A stretch of DNA of 64,000 nucleotides, taken from assembly GCA_019918135.1 (NCBI GenBank), contig WBZZ01002473.1, positions 19,837 to 83,836 of the forward strand, written 5' to 3'. Shown here one piece after another: positions 18,595 through 28,412 of this stretch (the stretch's first letter is position 1; every line of letters begins with the position of its first letter). The notes under the pieces were generated by a model, which searched no databases, was not told the origin of the DNA, and saw only the letters and a list, made by a program, of their open reading frames with translations. The position numbers and the translations under genes are program-made. The stretch comes from Paulinella micropora. Lineage: Eukaryota; Cercozoa; Imbricatea; Euglyphida; Paulinellidae.

Positions 18595-21051
18595 AATTAT
18601 TTACGTTACTAGCGAGCGCGTCCAAGACTTCCCGGTTGTGCAAGAGCAGCGTGTCACTTCCGGCCTTGTTTTCGTCCACCGAGAACCGGCCCTCACGAGC
18701 GCCACGGCGGAAAAAACACCAGTTGCGATCAAACCACGGGCCCCAGTAGTCGGGGCACGCGGCGGGGTTTCGTGTCACTGCCGACTCGCTGGCGGCGGCT
18801 CCGGCCGGCAGCGGGTAATGCTGGCTGTCCACCACCGGTTCGGTTCGTTCTGGCGCAGGTGGCTGCCACTGCACCAGCACGCCGCCGCTAATTCTTCGCA
18901 CGGCACCTGCCCGCAGCTGGTCCAGGAAAGCCTGCATCAGCATCAGCAGCTTCGGGGTCTTATCTACGCGAACCCCTTGGTCGCCGTACTCTTTCAGAAT
19001 CTCTGCGACCGTAAGCCAGCGGTCGGGCCAGCCACAGACTTTGTCCCTGACACGAAAACGGCACACGTACTTTAGGTCCTCCGGTTCTCCTTCGTGGGGC
19101 GGCAGGTAATAAATATGGCTTTTTCTGGTTGTTGAATAAACGCCCAGGCGTGCCACCTCCTGCCAATCGTTGTTGTACCTGTTCTTGCAATCCGCTATTG
19201 ACAAGTGGCTGTTGTACACGTGCCAGCGGTGCGAGGCTTTTGCAGGCTCGTGCCGTTTCCAGAACGCACTGACCTCGCGTTTTGACGCATGCGCCACGTG
19301 CTGGAAGCCCAGCAGCTCGAGGCCTAGCGCCAACCCCTCCTCGGCCGTGTTGTTGAGCGCCGCCGGCGCAGGGTGAATAAAGTCCGCGCCGCGCATTTCC
19401 CGCACCCTACCTTTCCTTTGCTGCCGCAGCTTCTCTTCTTCCGGCGACAAGGGCTCCAGGCGCGGCCCCTCCTCCGAGAAGCGCCTGGTAAACTCGCTGG
19501 CCCTGGGCGAAACAAAGACTTGGATGTCGTGGCCGTCGACGTGTGCGTGCCAGTTACGCTCATTCAGCATCCCCTCGATCCACTGCGCCTGCTCCGCCAC
19601 CTTGCGGCGGCGGTGGCCCGGCAGCAGGTACTCCGAGTTCACCGTGTCCAGGCTGTGCTGCCCGGCCCCCGCCAACACCGTCAGGTGCGCGCCGCCCGAG
19701 CCCGCCGCCCCCAGGGCGGCGGCCCGCCGCCCAGCGCGGTAAACACCTCGAACTGCTCCAGCTCGCGCACCATGGTCTCGGCCGGCTTGCGGCTGCTCTT
19801 GAACGTCAGCAGGTTAGCCCAGCCCCGAACGCGGCAGCGGGCCGGCCGCTGGTTGTTCACCCGCATCTTTTCTCCCAGCTGCAGGTACGTTTCGCGCACA
19901 AAGCCCGACCGCGCTCTCTCGGCCAGCGACGAGTTGTTCCTGCTGTTCCTCCACCCCTCGTAGCGCTTGTAGCTCGCCTTGTGCGGGAACAGCGGCCTGT
20001 GCTGCGTGCCGCCGACCACGGCGGGCACCACGCGCTCCCGCAGGTCCAGCAGCACAAAGTCCAGCGCCGAGCTCCGGGCGCCCCGGCGCACGAAGCCCGC
20101 CGGGCCACCGGCCGGCAGCTCGTTGGTCGGCCAGGGCTGCCGGCCGAGCGGCAGCAGCTGGCCGCCGTACATCGCGCGGGTCTTGTTCTTCTGCACGCTC
20201 AGCGACGTCGCGTCCTGCAGATTGATCACCCAGCGCCGCGGCTCCTTTTCCTCGCGCAGCAGCGAGCTGTTCAGGTGCAAGTTCACCAGGATGCCCGGCC
20301 GCGGCACCGGCGGCGTCAGCAGCAGGCACAGCAGCGCCGCCCGCAACGCGCGCAGCCAGCACTCCCTGACCCGAGCGTAGTTGGCGCGCGTCACAATCCG
20401 GTGCTTCACGTCCTCGTCGTAGTGCGCAAAGTACTCGGCCAGCGCCGCCACGCGGAACGGCTGCAGGTCCCACATCGTCCAGTCCGACTCCTCCCGCCCG
20501 ACGCCGTACACGCGCTCGATCCGCGCGTACTGCTGCGCCTGCCGCGACAGGTTCGCCAGCCACCTCGACGTCTGTTGCCACGCTAGCACGCCGCGCGCCG
20601 GTCGCAGAAAGTCCGACAGCTGCGTCAGGCTGCCCAGGTACGAGCCCACCGTGCTCGACATGATCTTGGTACGCCCCGCACCGGTCGCGGCGAACTCCGA
20701 CAGCAGCGCGGCCTGGCCCAGCGCGTCCACCAGCCTGCTGGCTCCATGCTCGCGCGCAAACTCCGCGAACCTGCGCACGTGCCGGAGGTGGCTGGTTATG
20801 GTGCTCTTGCTCGGGATCGGGCCCGTGCGTTCGGGGTTCCACCTGAGCTCCAAGAACTGCTTGAATCTCGTCAGCTGCCTCTGCAGCTCGCCATCCTCCT
20901 CGTCCTCCTCCTCGACTATTATCGGGGGATCTTCGCCCGACTCGGACGACGACTCGTCGCCGCGCAGGTCGATCGCGTCCAGCCCCTTAAAATTGTTTAC
21001 GCCGGGCTCCGCGCCCGCCAGCAACTCCTCGCCGTCTTCCTCCGCCGCCAT
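18593..21051 (-). CDS. Tyrosine recombinase-like protein, one frameshift
   Basis: Tyrosine recombinases cut and rejoin DNA through a catalytic Tyr with an Arg-Lys-His/Arg set. From the ATG at 21051 the first frame shows an acidic start, a helical core-binding-like domain (STITSHLRHVRRFAEFAREH), and a catalytic-like region with the first Arg (PPVPRPGIL), a Lys strand (KNKTRAMYGG) and a KSSRKPAETMVRE segment like the second Arg box. Near 19700-19745 the frame changes; the next frame gives HLTVLAGAGQHSLDTVNSEY, which fits the usual GH-x-S-x-x-T-x-x-x-Y ending, with the candidate nucleophile in SEYL. A further 350 residues follow without a recognised domain. It differs from phage integrases and looks closer to Crypton or giant-virus types. 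The break may be a sequencing indel in a GGC/GGG run. Confidence 0.6.
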
Positions 21052-21277
21052 TACTTGCCGCACTGTGTTTATTCTCTCTCTCTCTCTCTCTTAAGACTCT
21101 CTTGCTGCCAAATTTCTTGTGTGTTAGTTCCAAACCCTCTTTTCGCGCCCTGCTGAGCTGGGTGCACCTTTTTTTCGCCCCCTCCCCGCCCAAAAAAGGG
21201 CAGGAGAAAATTTAAATGAGGGCTTTTTTTTGGGGTGGGGGCGTTGTTTTTGTCCATTTCTCTCTCGTTTTTCCAGG

Positions 21278-21290
21278 CGGCCCCCCCCCC
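21278..21290 (-). repeat. CGG-C10 motif
   Basis: CGG followed by ten C lies between two minus-strand genes, about 230 bases upstream of the recombinase start. The adjacent sequence is T-rich. Confidence 0.55.
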
Positions 21291-21307
21291 TTTTTTTTGT
21301 TTTTTTC

Positions 21308-22459
21308 TCATTCTTTCCGTTCCTTCTTCGCAGTCTGTCTGCCCGCCGCGGGCCGCTGCCCCCAGATCTGCTGCCACTCCTTCAGAGCGGCGTCGATGGC
21401 CGCGAACACCTGCTGCGACCGCCCGCCGCGCAGCGCCGCCAGCACGCGGTGCAAAAAGATCCTCGTCAGCAATTCCTGGTCCGCCGCGGGCCGCATCGCC
21501 GTCCTCAGCTGCAGCCCCCGCCCCGCGCCCAAATGGTGGTCCAGCAGCGCGGGCCACGCCAGGTAAAAAAACAAGTGCACCGGCACCAGCGGGTCCAGCC
21601 GCAGCGTCCGCGTGTGACATCCGTCCAAAGCGGCCGCTATTGACGACACCTGCGTGCCGGGCGCCGCGTAGCAGTGCTCGCCCGGCACAAAGGCGGGCAG
21701 CGCCGCGCTCAGCACCGGCCCCCACGCCTCGGGCGCGACGTTCGCTACTTCAGCCGCTAGCCTGGCAAAGGCCGCAGCGAACAAACGGTGGTGCGAGTGC
21801 GTCCCGTGCTCGGGGCCGTGGCGTCTCACCACCTCGTTCTGCACGTGCCAGCGCAGCAGCAGCTCCACGCACGCCTTCGCGCAGCCCTGCTTGCTCACGC
21901 GGCCGCTGTCCCACGCCAGCTCCGCGCTGGTGTACTCGGCCAGCCGCGAGACCAGCGCCCAGCGCGGCCGTGCGTCGTGCTCCCACTTCAGAACGGTTGG
22001 AATTTGGGTCCACTCCACGGGCACCAGCGGCTCGTCCGTGTCTTGCGCCAACACCTCGCACAGGCGTAATCTCAATTCGCTCCAATTCCAATGGCCGAGC
22101 ACAAAACACAAGCTCAGCTGAGACGCCAGCATCGCGTCGTCTGTGCGCAGGCCCCGCGACGCGCACAGCCACTCCACGTACATCGACACCACCGACCTGA
22201 TGTTGGTCTGGAAAGAAACGCCCCCGTGAGACAAACGATCTACAGTGCGCCACGCAGCCAGATCCTCCTCGCCGACCTCCGCTTCTGCTTCCTCAGCTGG
22301 CGCCGGCGGTAGGGGCGGTTCGACCGCCGCGGCGCGCGCCGGCGGCGTTGTCGAAAACAAGAACCTGAAACGCCGGCGGCCGACTGCTGTAGAGCTAGAG
22401 CGGGGCTCCTCTTCCAGCAGTCGGCCGCCCTGCTCAGTCAAAATTCGCCGCCGCCGCAC
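21308..22459 (-). CDS. Unknown protein, possibly related to the recombinase N-terminal region
   Basis: A long open frame of about 380 residues with no ATG near its 5' end: the upstream boundary given uses a GTG, and the frame stays open further upstream, so the true start may be in another exon. The N-terminal 85 residues are Arg/Ser/Pro/Glu rich. The stretch GVSFQTNIRSVVSMYVEWLC resembles a core-binding helix of tyrosine recombinases, but no catalytic set is seen. The remainder is helical and Ala/Leu/Arg rich and ends in a basic KKERKE tail. Its position directly upstream of the recombinase suggests a paired gene. Confidence in function is low. Confidence 0.4.
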   Translation of the reverse strand: MRRRRILTEQGGRLLEEEPRSSSTAVGRRRFRFLFSTTPPARAAAVEPPLPPAPAEEAEAEVGEEDLAAWRTVDRLSHGGVSFQTNIRSVVSMYVEWLCASRGLRTDDAMLASQLSLCFVLGHWNWSELRLRLCEVLAQDTDEPLVPVEWTQIPTVLKWEHDARPRWALVSRLAEYTSAELAWDSGRVSKQGCAKACVELLLRWHVQNEVVRRHGPEHGTHSHHRLFAAAFARLAAEVANVAPEAWGPVLSAALPAFVPGEHCYAAPGTQVSSIAAALDGCHTRTLRLDPLVPVHLFFYLAWPALLDHHLGAGRGLQLRTAMRPAADQELLTRIFLHRVLAALRGGRSQQVFAAIDAALKEWQQIWGQRPAAGRQTAKKERKE

Positions 22460-23014
22460 TTCGATCGCTGGTCCAGTTTTGGTCAGGGGTTTTTTGTGCG
22501 TGCGAAAGGGGGAAGTGGTCGGCCGGTTCAGAAAGCTTAAAAAGACAGCCAGGCCAAAAAAAAGATAGGAAGTGGGAGACTGTCCCCCCCCCCCCGCGCT
22601 CTGCCCCCCCCCCTTTTTTTGGCCGCGCCTCCCCCCGCCTAGCTCTGGTTGGCAGCAATTTTTTTGGAATTTTGTTCATGGCCCTCCCCCCATGTTTGCA
22701 GGGATTGGGTAAGGGGGGGGGGGCCGACCGGGAGGAAGGACCCGAAAAGTGTCTGAGCGAGGGCCGGGGGGAAGGGGTGCAATAAATTCCTGTAAAGGAA
22801 GAAGATCGATGAATCACACCACTTTGTACAACTCCAGTTCCACTTGATTTTTTTTTGCCGTTCCCCCTACCTGTGCAGGGTAGAAAAACCTAGCTAATTC
22901 CAAGCTTAACCCTAACTTAGGAAATGTGCGTCATGCGTATTTCAGCAAGCAGCGAAAAGAAAGTCAGTTTTAATAAAAACCTCAGCAACCGTTAACTGTT
23001 TTTTAAAATACTGT
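22460..23014. other. Intergenic region with C and G runs
   Basis: Holds C runs at about 22585-22615 and a G11-CCG motif at 22713-22726. A minus-strand frame crossing 22434-22817 is built of low-complexity sequence and is not credited. AATAAA on the plus strand at about 22785 has no obvious gene before it. Confidence 0.5.
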
Positions 23015-25177
23015 TTACTCTACTAGGACCACGCAGTCGCGCAACGCTAGTGCTACCTCAGAGTTGCCATCGCCCTCAGAGGCGTCGTACAATCCGCCCG
23101 CCAGCCGCTGCCACGGTTCGGCTGTTGACAGTGTCTGCCGGTCGTAGTACAAATAAAACAACGATAAGCCGGTCGGCCGCAACGGCGTGTGTCCTGCCTC
23201 GATCTCCTCCAGCAGGCGCTCCAGGCGCTCGAACCTAGAATGCAGCGGCGGGTCGTGAACGACGCCGTCCACCTCGAACCAGTGCGGGTTGAAGCGGATG
23301 TACACGACCGGCACATTTCGAAAGTTTTCGTTGGCCGCTAGTGCCGTGTTGATCCGAAGCATGCGCACGAGCTCGCACCGGTACCGCCGATGCGCAAATT
23401 CGTCGTTGCACAGCAGCAGCAGACATTTACGGTCCGCGGGCAGCGACTGAAACTTGAGTAAATGAAAGTCAGGACGCGCGCTCACAGCGCCGACGATCGG
23501 CGTGAGCTTCTCGTTGCAGTGCTTGTAGAAAATTGCATTGGCGAAGTCTCGGTCGAACGCCCAGCCCTTGGTCGCGAGGAATTCAGCTAGCTGTTGTTCG
23601 CTCTTGAAGCGCTTGGCGATGCCCTCGGACGTATGGCACCGCTGCACGTGGTCGTCTAACATGCGCAAGTCTCTGCAGCGCGTCGTGCATTCGACCAGGC
23701 CGGTATTTGCCTGAAATTTAGCAGTGCTGAACGAGGCAAAAGAACATATGTACTGCCAGTGCTTGCTCTCCTCGTGTCTCTGTTCATGCCTTTTGAGACT
23801 GCTAACTTGTGAAAAGACAGCGTCGCATTCAGTACATGCAAACGGCTTCTCGCCCGTGTGGGTCCGCATATGTGTTTTGAGACCGCCAGCTTGTGCAAAG
23901 ACGGCGTCGCATTCAGTACACGCATAAGGCTTCTCGCCCGTGTGGGTCCGCATATGTGTTTTGAGACCGCCAGCTTGTGCAAAGACGGCGTCGCATTCAG
24001 TACACGCATAAGGCTTCTCGCCCGTGTGAATACACATATGTTTTTTGAGAGTTCCAGCTAGTGCAAAGACGGCGTCGCATTCAGTACACGTATAAGGCTT
24101 CTCGCCCGTGTGAGTCCGCATATGTTTTTTGAGAGCGCTAGGGGTTGCAAAGACAGCGTCGCATTCAGTACACGCGTAAGGCTTCTCGCCCGTGTGTGTC
24201 CGCATATGTATTTTGAGATGGGTGGCTTGTGCAAAGCGACTGTCGCATTCAGTACACGCGTAAGGCTTCTCGCCCGTGTGCGTCCGCATATGTGTTTTGA
24301 GATGGCCACAGGTTGCAAAGCGAGAGTCGCATTCAGTACATTCAAACGGCTTCTCGCCCGTATGCGTTCGCATATGTATCTGGAGGTCATATCGTATAGC
24401 AAAGCGACCGTCGCATTCAGTACACGTGTAAGGCTTCTCGCCCGTGTGCGTCCGCATATGTATTTTGAGATGGCTGGCTTGTGCAAAACGACTGTTGCAT
24501 TCAATACATGAAAACGGCTTCTCGCCCGTATGCGTTCGCATGTGTATTTTGAGAGTTGCAGCTAGTGCAAAGACGGCGTCGCATTCAGTACACGCGTAAG
24601 GCTTCTCGCCCATGTGCATCCGCATATGTCCTTGAAGATTGCCAGAGGTTGTAAAGCGACTGTCGCATTCAGTACACGCATACGGCTTCTCGCCCGTATG
24701 TATCCGCACGTGTCTCTGGAGGTCATGTCGTCTAGCAAAGCAATTGTTGCACTGGGCACAAACAAAGTTCTTTGTCCTCGCTGGTTGTGAACTGTGTGTG
24801 ATCTCTCCCTGTTGTTTTCTTTTCTTTGGTTTGGGCTCTGCTTCACAGGCGGCGTCGGCCGCCGCGCCCTCAGGTAGCGCGGTAGTAGTCGTCTGTTCTT
24901 CTTGGTGTTCTTCGTGCCTGCGCTTTTTTTTGCTCTTAGCAAGATGTTTGCGCGCGTGAGCAAGACAAAGCCTGAAAGGCAGGCGGCGCGAGTCTGCGGC
25001 CCGTATGCAGCCTTGGCAAGTGAAACAGCGCTCGCACGCTGGCTGCCAAACCTCGTGGTTAGCGAGGCGGCAAAACAAACCTCGATCGCGTACGCACAGG
25101 CAGTTGTCGCCTATCGTGGCCACCGCGTCGCGGCTGCCGTACTGGGTCACAAAGTGCTGCACGGCGCGGCTGTCCAT
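23015..25177 (-). CDS. C2H2 zinc-finger protein with nuclease-like C-terminal domain
   Basis: The 720-residue protein starts at the ATG at 25177. Residues 1-90 hold Cys pairs (CERCFTCQGC) like an extra zinc site, then a Lys/Arg/Glu-rich linker. Residues about 137-470 are twelve C2H2 fingers joined by the canonical TGEKP linker, most of the form CTECD...H...H, which should bind DNA. From about residue 500 a different domain contains RPDF, CNDEFAH, YRCELVRM and IRFNPHW. This order matches a family of predicted PD-(D/E)XK-like domains often found behind zinc-binding modules in algae, oomycetes and giant viruses, where the middle motif is usually ECDE. Here it reads CNDE, so the usual acidic residue appears changed. 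Sequence-targeted DNA cleavage or binding is inferred. Confidence 0.75.
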   Translation of the reverse strand: MDSRAVQHFVTQYGSRDAVATIGDNCLCVRDRGLFCRLANHEVWQPACERCFTCQGCIRAADSRRLPFRLCLAHARKHLAKSKKKRRHEEHQEEQTTTTALPEGAAADAACEAEPKPKKRKQQGEITHSSQPARTKNFVCAQCNNCFARRHDLQRHVRIHTGEKPYACTECDSRFTTSGNLQGHMRMHMGEKPYACTECDAVFALAATLKIHMRTHTGEKPFSCIECNSRFAQASHLKIHMRTHTGEKPYTCTECDGRFAIRYDLQIHMRTHTGEKPFECTECDSRFATCGHLKTHMRTHTGEKPYACTECDSRFAQATHLKIHMRTHTGEKPYACTECDAVFATPSALKKHMRTHTGEKPYTCTECDAVFALAGTLKKHMCIHTGEKPYACTECDAVFAQAGGLKTHMRTHTGEKPYACTECDAVFAQAGGLKTHMRTHTGEKPFACTECDAVFSQVSSLKRHEQRHEESKHWQYICSFASFSTAKFQANTGLVECTTRCRDLRMLDDHVQRCHTSEGIAKRFKSEQQLAEFLATKGWAFDRDFANAIFYKHCNEKLTPIVGAVSARPDFHLLKFQSLPADRKCLLLLCNDEFAHRRYRCELVRMLRINTALAANENFRNVPVVYIRFNPHWFEVDGVVHDPPLHSRFERLERLLEEIEAGHTPLRPTGLSLFYLYYDRQTLSTAEPWQRLAGGLYDASEGDGNSEVALALRDCVVLVE
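23775..24770 (-). repeat. 84-bp repeats encoding C2H2 fingers
   Basis: Twelve 84-bp units with a nearly invariant 30-base linker region give the impression of a repeat array with variable spacers. They are coding finger units, with most variation at the DNA-contact positions. Confidence 0.9.
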
Positions 25178-26168
25178 TCCTCTTTCATTATTTTTTCTTT
25201 TTGTTTTGGCCCACTGATTTGTTTTTCTTCCTCCCGCTCTTTGTCAGGCGCTCGGTCCTTTCCTCCTAGTGCATCTCTAAAGGCTGGCCCCCCCCCTCTC
25301 TATCCAGCGTTTTTCGGGGGGGGGGGCCGAACAAAGCCGTGCGTGATATCGGCTATGAGGTAGCTCGAGAGAGAGAAGGGGGGGGCGTATATAATTTCCC
25401 CCCCCCCCTTTCCCACCCTCCCCTGTGTCTAGCTTCCCAGAAAAGAATAAAGAAGTTTTGGAAAGGGAGAGCAAAGAAAGAACAGAGAAAAGTGCGGATA
25501 GGGAGGGGGGGGGCGGGGCAACTGTTCACACTGGACGAGCCACCGACGGTATATGCAACAACACGGACAAAATCGAGGAACGACAGCGGTTCGCACCCCT
25601 TGGGCAATTGTGCGGGGCTGCGGTGTGGAGAGGGGGAGGGGGCCGCTCTATGCAGTTTGGAACAAAAAAAATCAACTAGCAAAGGTCACGCGGGGAGGGG
25701 GGCGGCGGGGGTTTGGTACGTGCTTTATGATGAGCCGCGCGGGCTCGTGTGCAAAGACATTCAAGAACATTCGCAGAAACGCTCAGGCAAGCACGAAATG
25801 GCGACGCGCAGGCCGAGGCCTTCTTCTTGGCCAGGGGCCTGCCAGTGAAGTACCTTGTGCGTTAAAAACAGTGCTAAACCTTTCAGTACGCAACTCAGTT
25901 TTGGTTCTCTCAGTAAACAATATTATATAATGCGGTATTTTGTGAGGAGACAGAATGTACGCACGGGGGTGAGGAGGGAGAGGGAGGGGGGGGGGGCCGC
26001 CACGCACACTTTTTTTGAAAAGGACGGATGGGGGGGGGAGGGGTTTTGTGTTGGGGGGTTTTTTCTTCTTGGTATGGCAGGGGAAGGGACGGAGGGTGGG
26101 CGGGAGGGAAACAACACCCCTGTCTTTCAAGAGCTTAGCTATATCTTTGTTTTTATTGGACTTGTGGG
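25178..26168. other. 1-kb intergenic region rich in G runs
   Basis: Contains G11-CCG motifs at 25316-25329 and 25986-25999, GA-rich sequence and several short frames. A frame over 25732-25860 gives a short helical peptide ending FLARGLPVKYLVR, but without an ATG it is not called. The 3' part is probably the promoter of the gene at 26169. Confidence 0.5.
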
Positions 26169-26585
26169 ATGGCGACAGCAAATTCCTCACCCGGCTTCCA
26201 GGGCTTGTTGGCCGGCTGGGCGGCACGGACCGAGGAGCCCAAGGGTCTACCGCCGTCTGTAGCAGCAGCAGTAGCCGTGCAACGTTCGCCGATCGCGGCA
26301 ACAATAGCCCCTGCGCGAGCAGAGGCCCAGCGCTGGCTGCGGACGGAGCTCGAGGCGCAGGGCGTGCAGGGGCCCGCGCTGGCCACGGTGCTGCGCACCT
26401 TGCAATACCGCGATCGCGCGGGCCTGCTGCGGCTGACCGAAGACGACCTGAAATTCTTGGTGACCAGTGCCAGGCCCCGGCTAGAGCCTGACCTGGCGCT
26501 GCTGCTGCGCGATATTCTGCACGACGGGGGCGGCTTGGAAAGACGACCCCCCGCCAATATTAAAAAAGAAGGCGAGCCTGGCTGA
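26169..26585 (+). CDS. Small protein with SAM-like helical domain
   Basis: The product is 138 residues. The first 55 are Ala/Pro rich and probably disordered. Residues about 55-120 form a helical segment with the rhythm of a SAM-type domain: a Trp near the start (RWLRTELE), a central GVQGPALATVLRTL, then GLLRLTEDDLKFL and LLLRDIL. SAM domains mediate protein-protein or RNA contacts; the assignment is by pattern only. The C-terminal tail is charged (IKKEGEPG). A G11-CCG motif lies about 170 bases upstream. Confidence 0.5.
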   Translation: MATANSSPGFQGLLAGWAARTEEPKGLPPSVAAAVAVQRSPIAATIAPARAEAQRWLRTELEAQGVQGPALATVLRTLQYRDRAGLLRLTEDDLKFLVTSARPRLEPDLALLLRDILHDGGGLERRPPANIKKEGEPG

Positions 26586-26696
26586 GAGACCAAGGTCGCG
26601 CGATCGAGTTCACAAAAAGAAGTAACGCGCGCGGTGCCACACGACGACCTTCCCCCCACACACACACACGGGGCTCGAGGAGTGAGGCAGACCAAG

Positions 26697-26702
26697 TTTA
26701 TT
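26697..26702 (-). terminator. Poly(A)-like signal for the 376-residue gene
   Basis: AATAAA on the minus strand, about 170 bases past the stop at 26871. Confidence 0.35.
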
Positions 26703-26870
26703 AAAAGACCTTTGTTGGGAAACAAAGAAAGAAAGGAGGCCGCACCAGGGCATTCTGGTGAGAGGGAGGGGGATGGGCAAAGGCCGGCGGGGCAGGAAAA
26801 CTTTTTTTTTGTGCTTAGCTAATGTTTGGCGGGCGGGGGAAAGAAGCATTTTACTTGGCTTGCAAAATGT

Positions 26871-28001
26871 TCAAATTTCGTCCTCCGCCTTTCGCGCGGT
26901 CTGAAATTCACGGTACAGCGCTAGGCCCTGGGGAAACAAGATTGCGCCCCGGATCCCACGCACCAAGTCGTACCCGCTCGCCCGTGGATCAGAAAGAACA
27001 GTCAGCTTGGAGATAAAGAACGTAGCCTTATCGTAGCCTAAGAATTCGCTGGCCAATAACGCTCTGCCGCCATATTGCTGGCTCAGGATACTCTTCATGG
27101 AGCCAAGGATGGCCAGAGGTATGTACAGACCATACAAAGCCTGATTTTGTTTTACAAGGTATTGCTCTAGTTGCTCGAACATGAGCGCGCCGAAATTAGA
27201 CTTGCTGTCAGACGCCAGAAGCGATCTGCCATGCCACACGGCGCTGTGCCTCCTGATGCTACCGGCAAAGACCCAATCACGATCGGCCACGGACGGATCC
27301 CTGTAGCTTTGGCGCAGCTGGGCCGCCCGGTTGTCATCTCCCCCCGACAAAGAAGTGCCCAGCACGTTGTCGGGGTGCCACCAGATGTGGCCCCGCGGCT
27401 GGGATCGCAGGACGAACAAATGTGCATGCCCGTAATACAGCTTGTCCTCATTCCACAACGCGTCCATAAGACCGGAACAGGCGGCCACGACCGACTTAAG
27501 GTTTTGCTTGTCGTAGGAGGCCCGGAGTGCTTCGCACATTTCTTTTTGGAATATTTTCTTTCGGTCCTCTGGAAAAGTTGCCAGATTTGCAAAGCCCTCT
27601 AGAAACTGCTGAAGCCTACGGGCGACCCAAGCGTGAGCCTCTTCTTTCCAATCTTCGTGCCGGACCTTGTTGGTCAGAAAGTCGCTGATTGTTTGGCTCT
27701 TGCGCCTGTTGGTCTCGCTCACTAGCGTTTGGTAGCCATTAAAATCTTGTAAATTCTGAAAATGCGTGTAGATAGAATCATCAAGCTCTCGATCGTTTTC
27801 AATGTAACTGTCATCAAAACCTGGAATCTTGGCATAGGCACATTTACGAGCCACGCCTAAAAGCTCTTTTTTAAATTTAAAGCGAAATGTAGCAAGAAGT
27901 GCTCTGACACCCTCGGCAAACACGAGCTCGTACACAATGGTGTTCCAGAAGTACTCGTTATACTCCGAGGTTTTCCGCAGCAACGCCTTTCCTTCGGACA
28001 T
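26871..28001 (-). CDS. Unknown 376-residue protein
   Basis: Starts at the ATG at 28001 (MSEGKALLRKTSEYNEYFWN). The protein is soluble-looking, mixed alpha/beta, rich in aromatic residues, and without low-complexity sequence. A His/Trp cluster in the middle (GHAHLFVLRSQPRGHIWWH) is the most distinctive part. Base composition is less GC-rich than in neighbouring genes such as 28413-29105. No family or catalytic motif is recognised. It is divergent from the gene at 28413, with a G- and C-rich spacer between. Confidence 0.55.
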   Translation of the reverse strand: MSEGKALLRKTSEYNEYFWNTIVYELVFAEGVRALLATFRFKFKKELLGVARKCAYAKIPGFDDSYIENDRELDDSIYTHFQNLQDFNGYQTLVSETNRRKSQTISDFLTNKVRHEDWKEEAHAWVARRLQQFLEGFANLATFPEDRKKIFQKEMCEALRASYDKQNLKSVVAACSGLMDALWNEDKLYYGHAHLFVLRSQPRGHIWWHPDNVLGTSLSGGDDNRAAQLRQSYRDPSVADRDWVFAGSIRRHSAVWHGRSLLASDSKSNFGALMFEQLEQYLVKQNQALYGLYIPLAILGSMKSILSQQYGGRALLASEFLGYDKATFFISKLTVLSDPRASGYDLVRGIRGAILFPQGLALYREFQTARKAEDEI

Positions 28002-28412
28002 CTGCGGTCAATTAAGTTAGATGTTTTTTTTGGCATCCGCAAAAACTAAGGCTCCGAATACTCTGGGGGGCTGGGGTTGGCGGGCGGGAAACATTTGGGC
28101 TTTTTTTTGGGGGGGGGGCTAGGGAAATGTGGGCGGGCGGGAAAAACAGCTTTGCCAACAAGCTACTATCCCCGCCCGCCGGCCTTCACAGCCGCCCTCT
28201 CCTCTAGGCAGGAAGAGAGGCTGCTGGGGTGGGGGGGCTGGCCAAACAAGGGAGGGAGGGGAGAACCGGTAAAAAAAAGGGCAAAACACCCCTTGCGAAA
28301 AAAAGGGCGGCCGCGCGCCTATTCCCCCTTCCCACTTTTGCCAACACACCACTTTTGCCTGGGTGGCTTACTTTGTAAAAAAGCCGTTCCACACGACCCC
28401 CCCTGCTCGAAA

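Noticed and set aside
19543-20842. Long GC-rich frames opposite and in other frames of the recombinase
   Set aside because: Arg/Ala/Gly-rich composition typical of shadow frames in GC-rich DNA.
23775-24770. Regular repeats with variable spacers, CRISPR-like at first sight
   Set aside because: The units are 84-bp C2H2 finger codons with TGEKP linkers in an intact gene.
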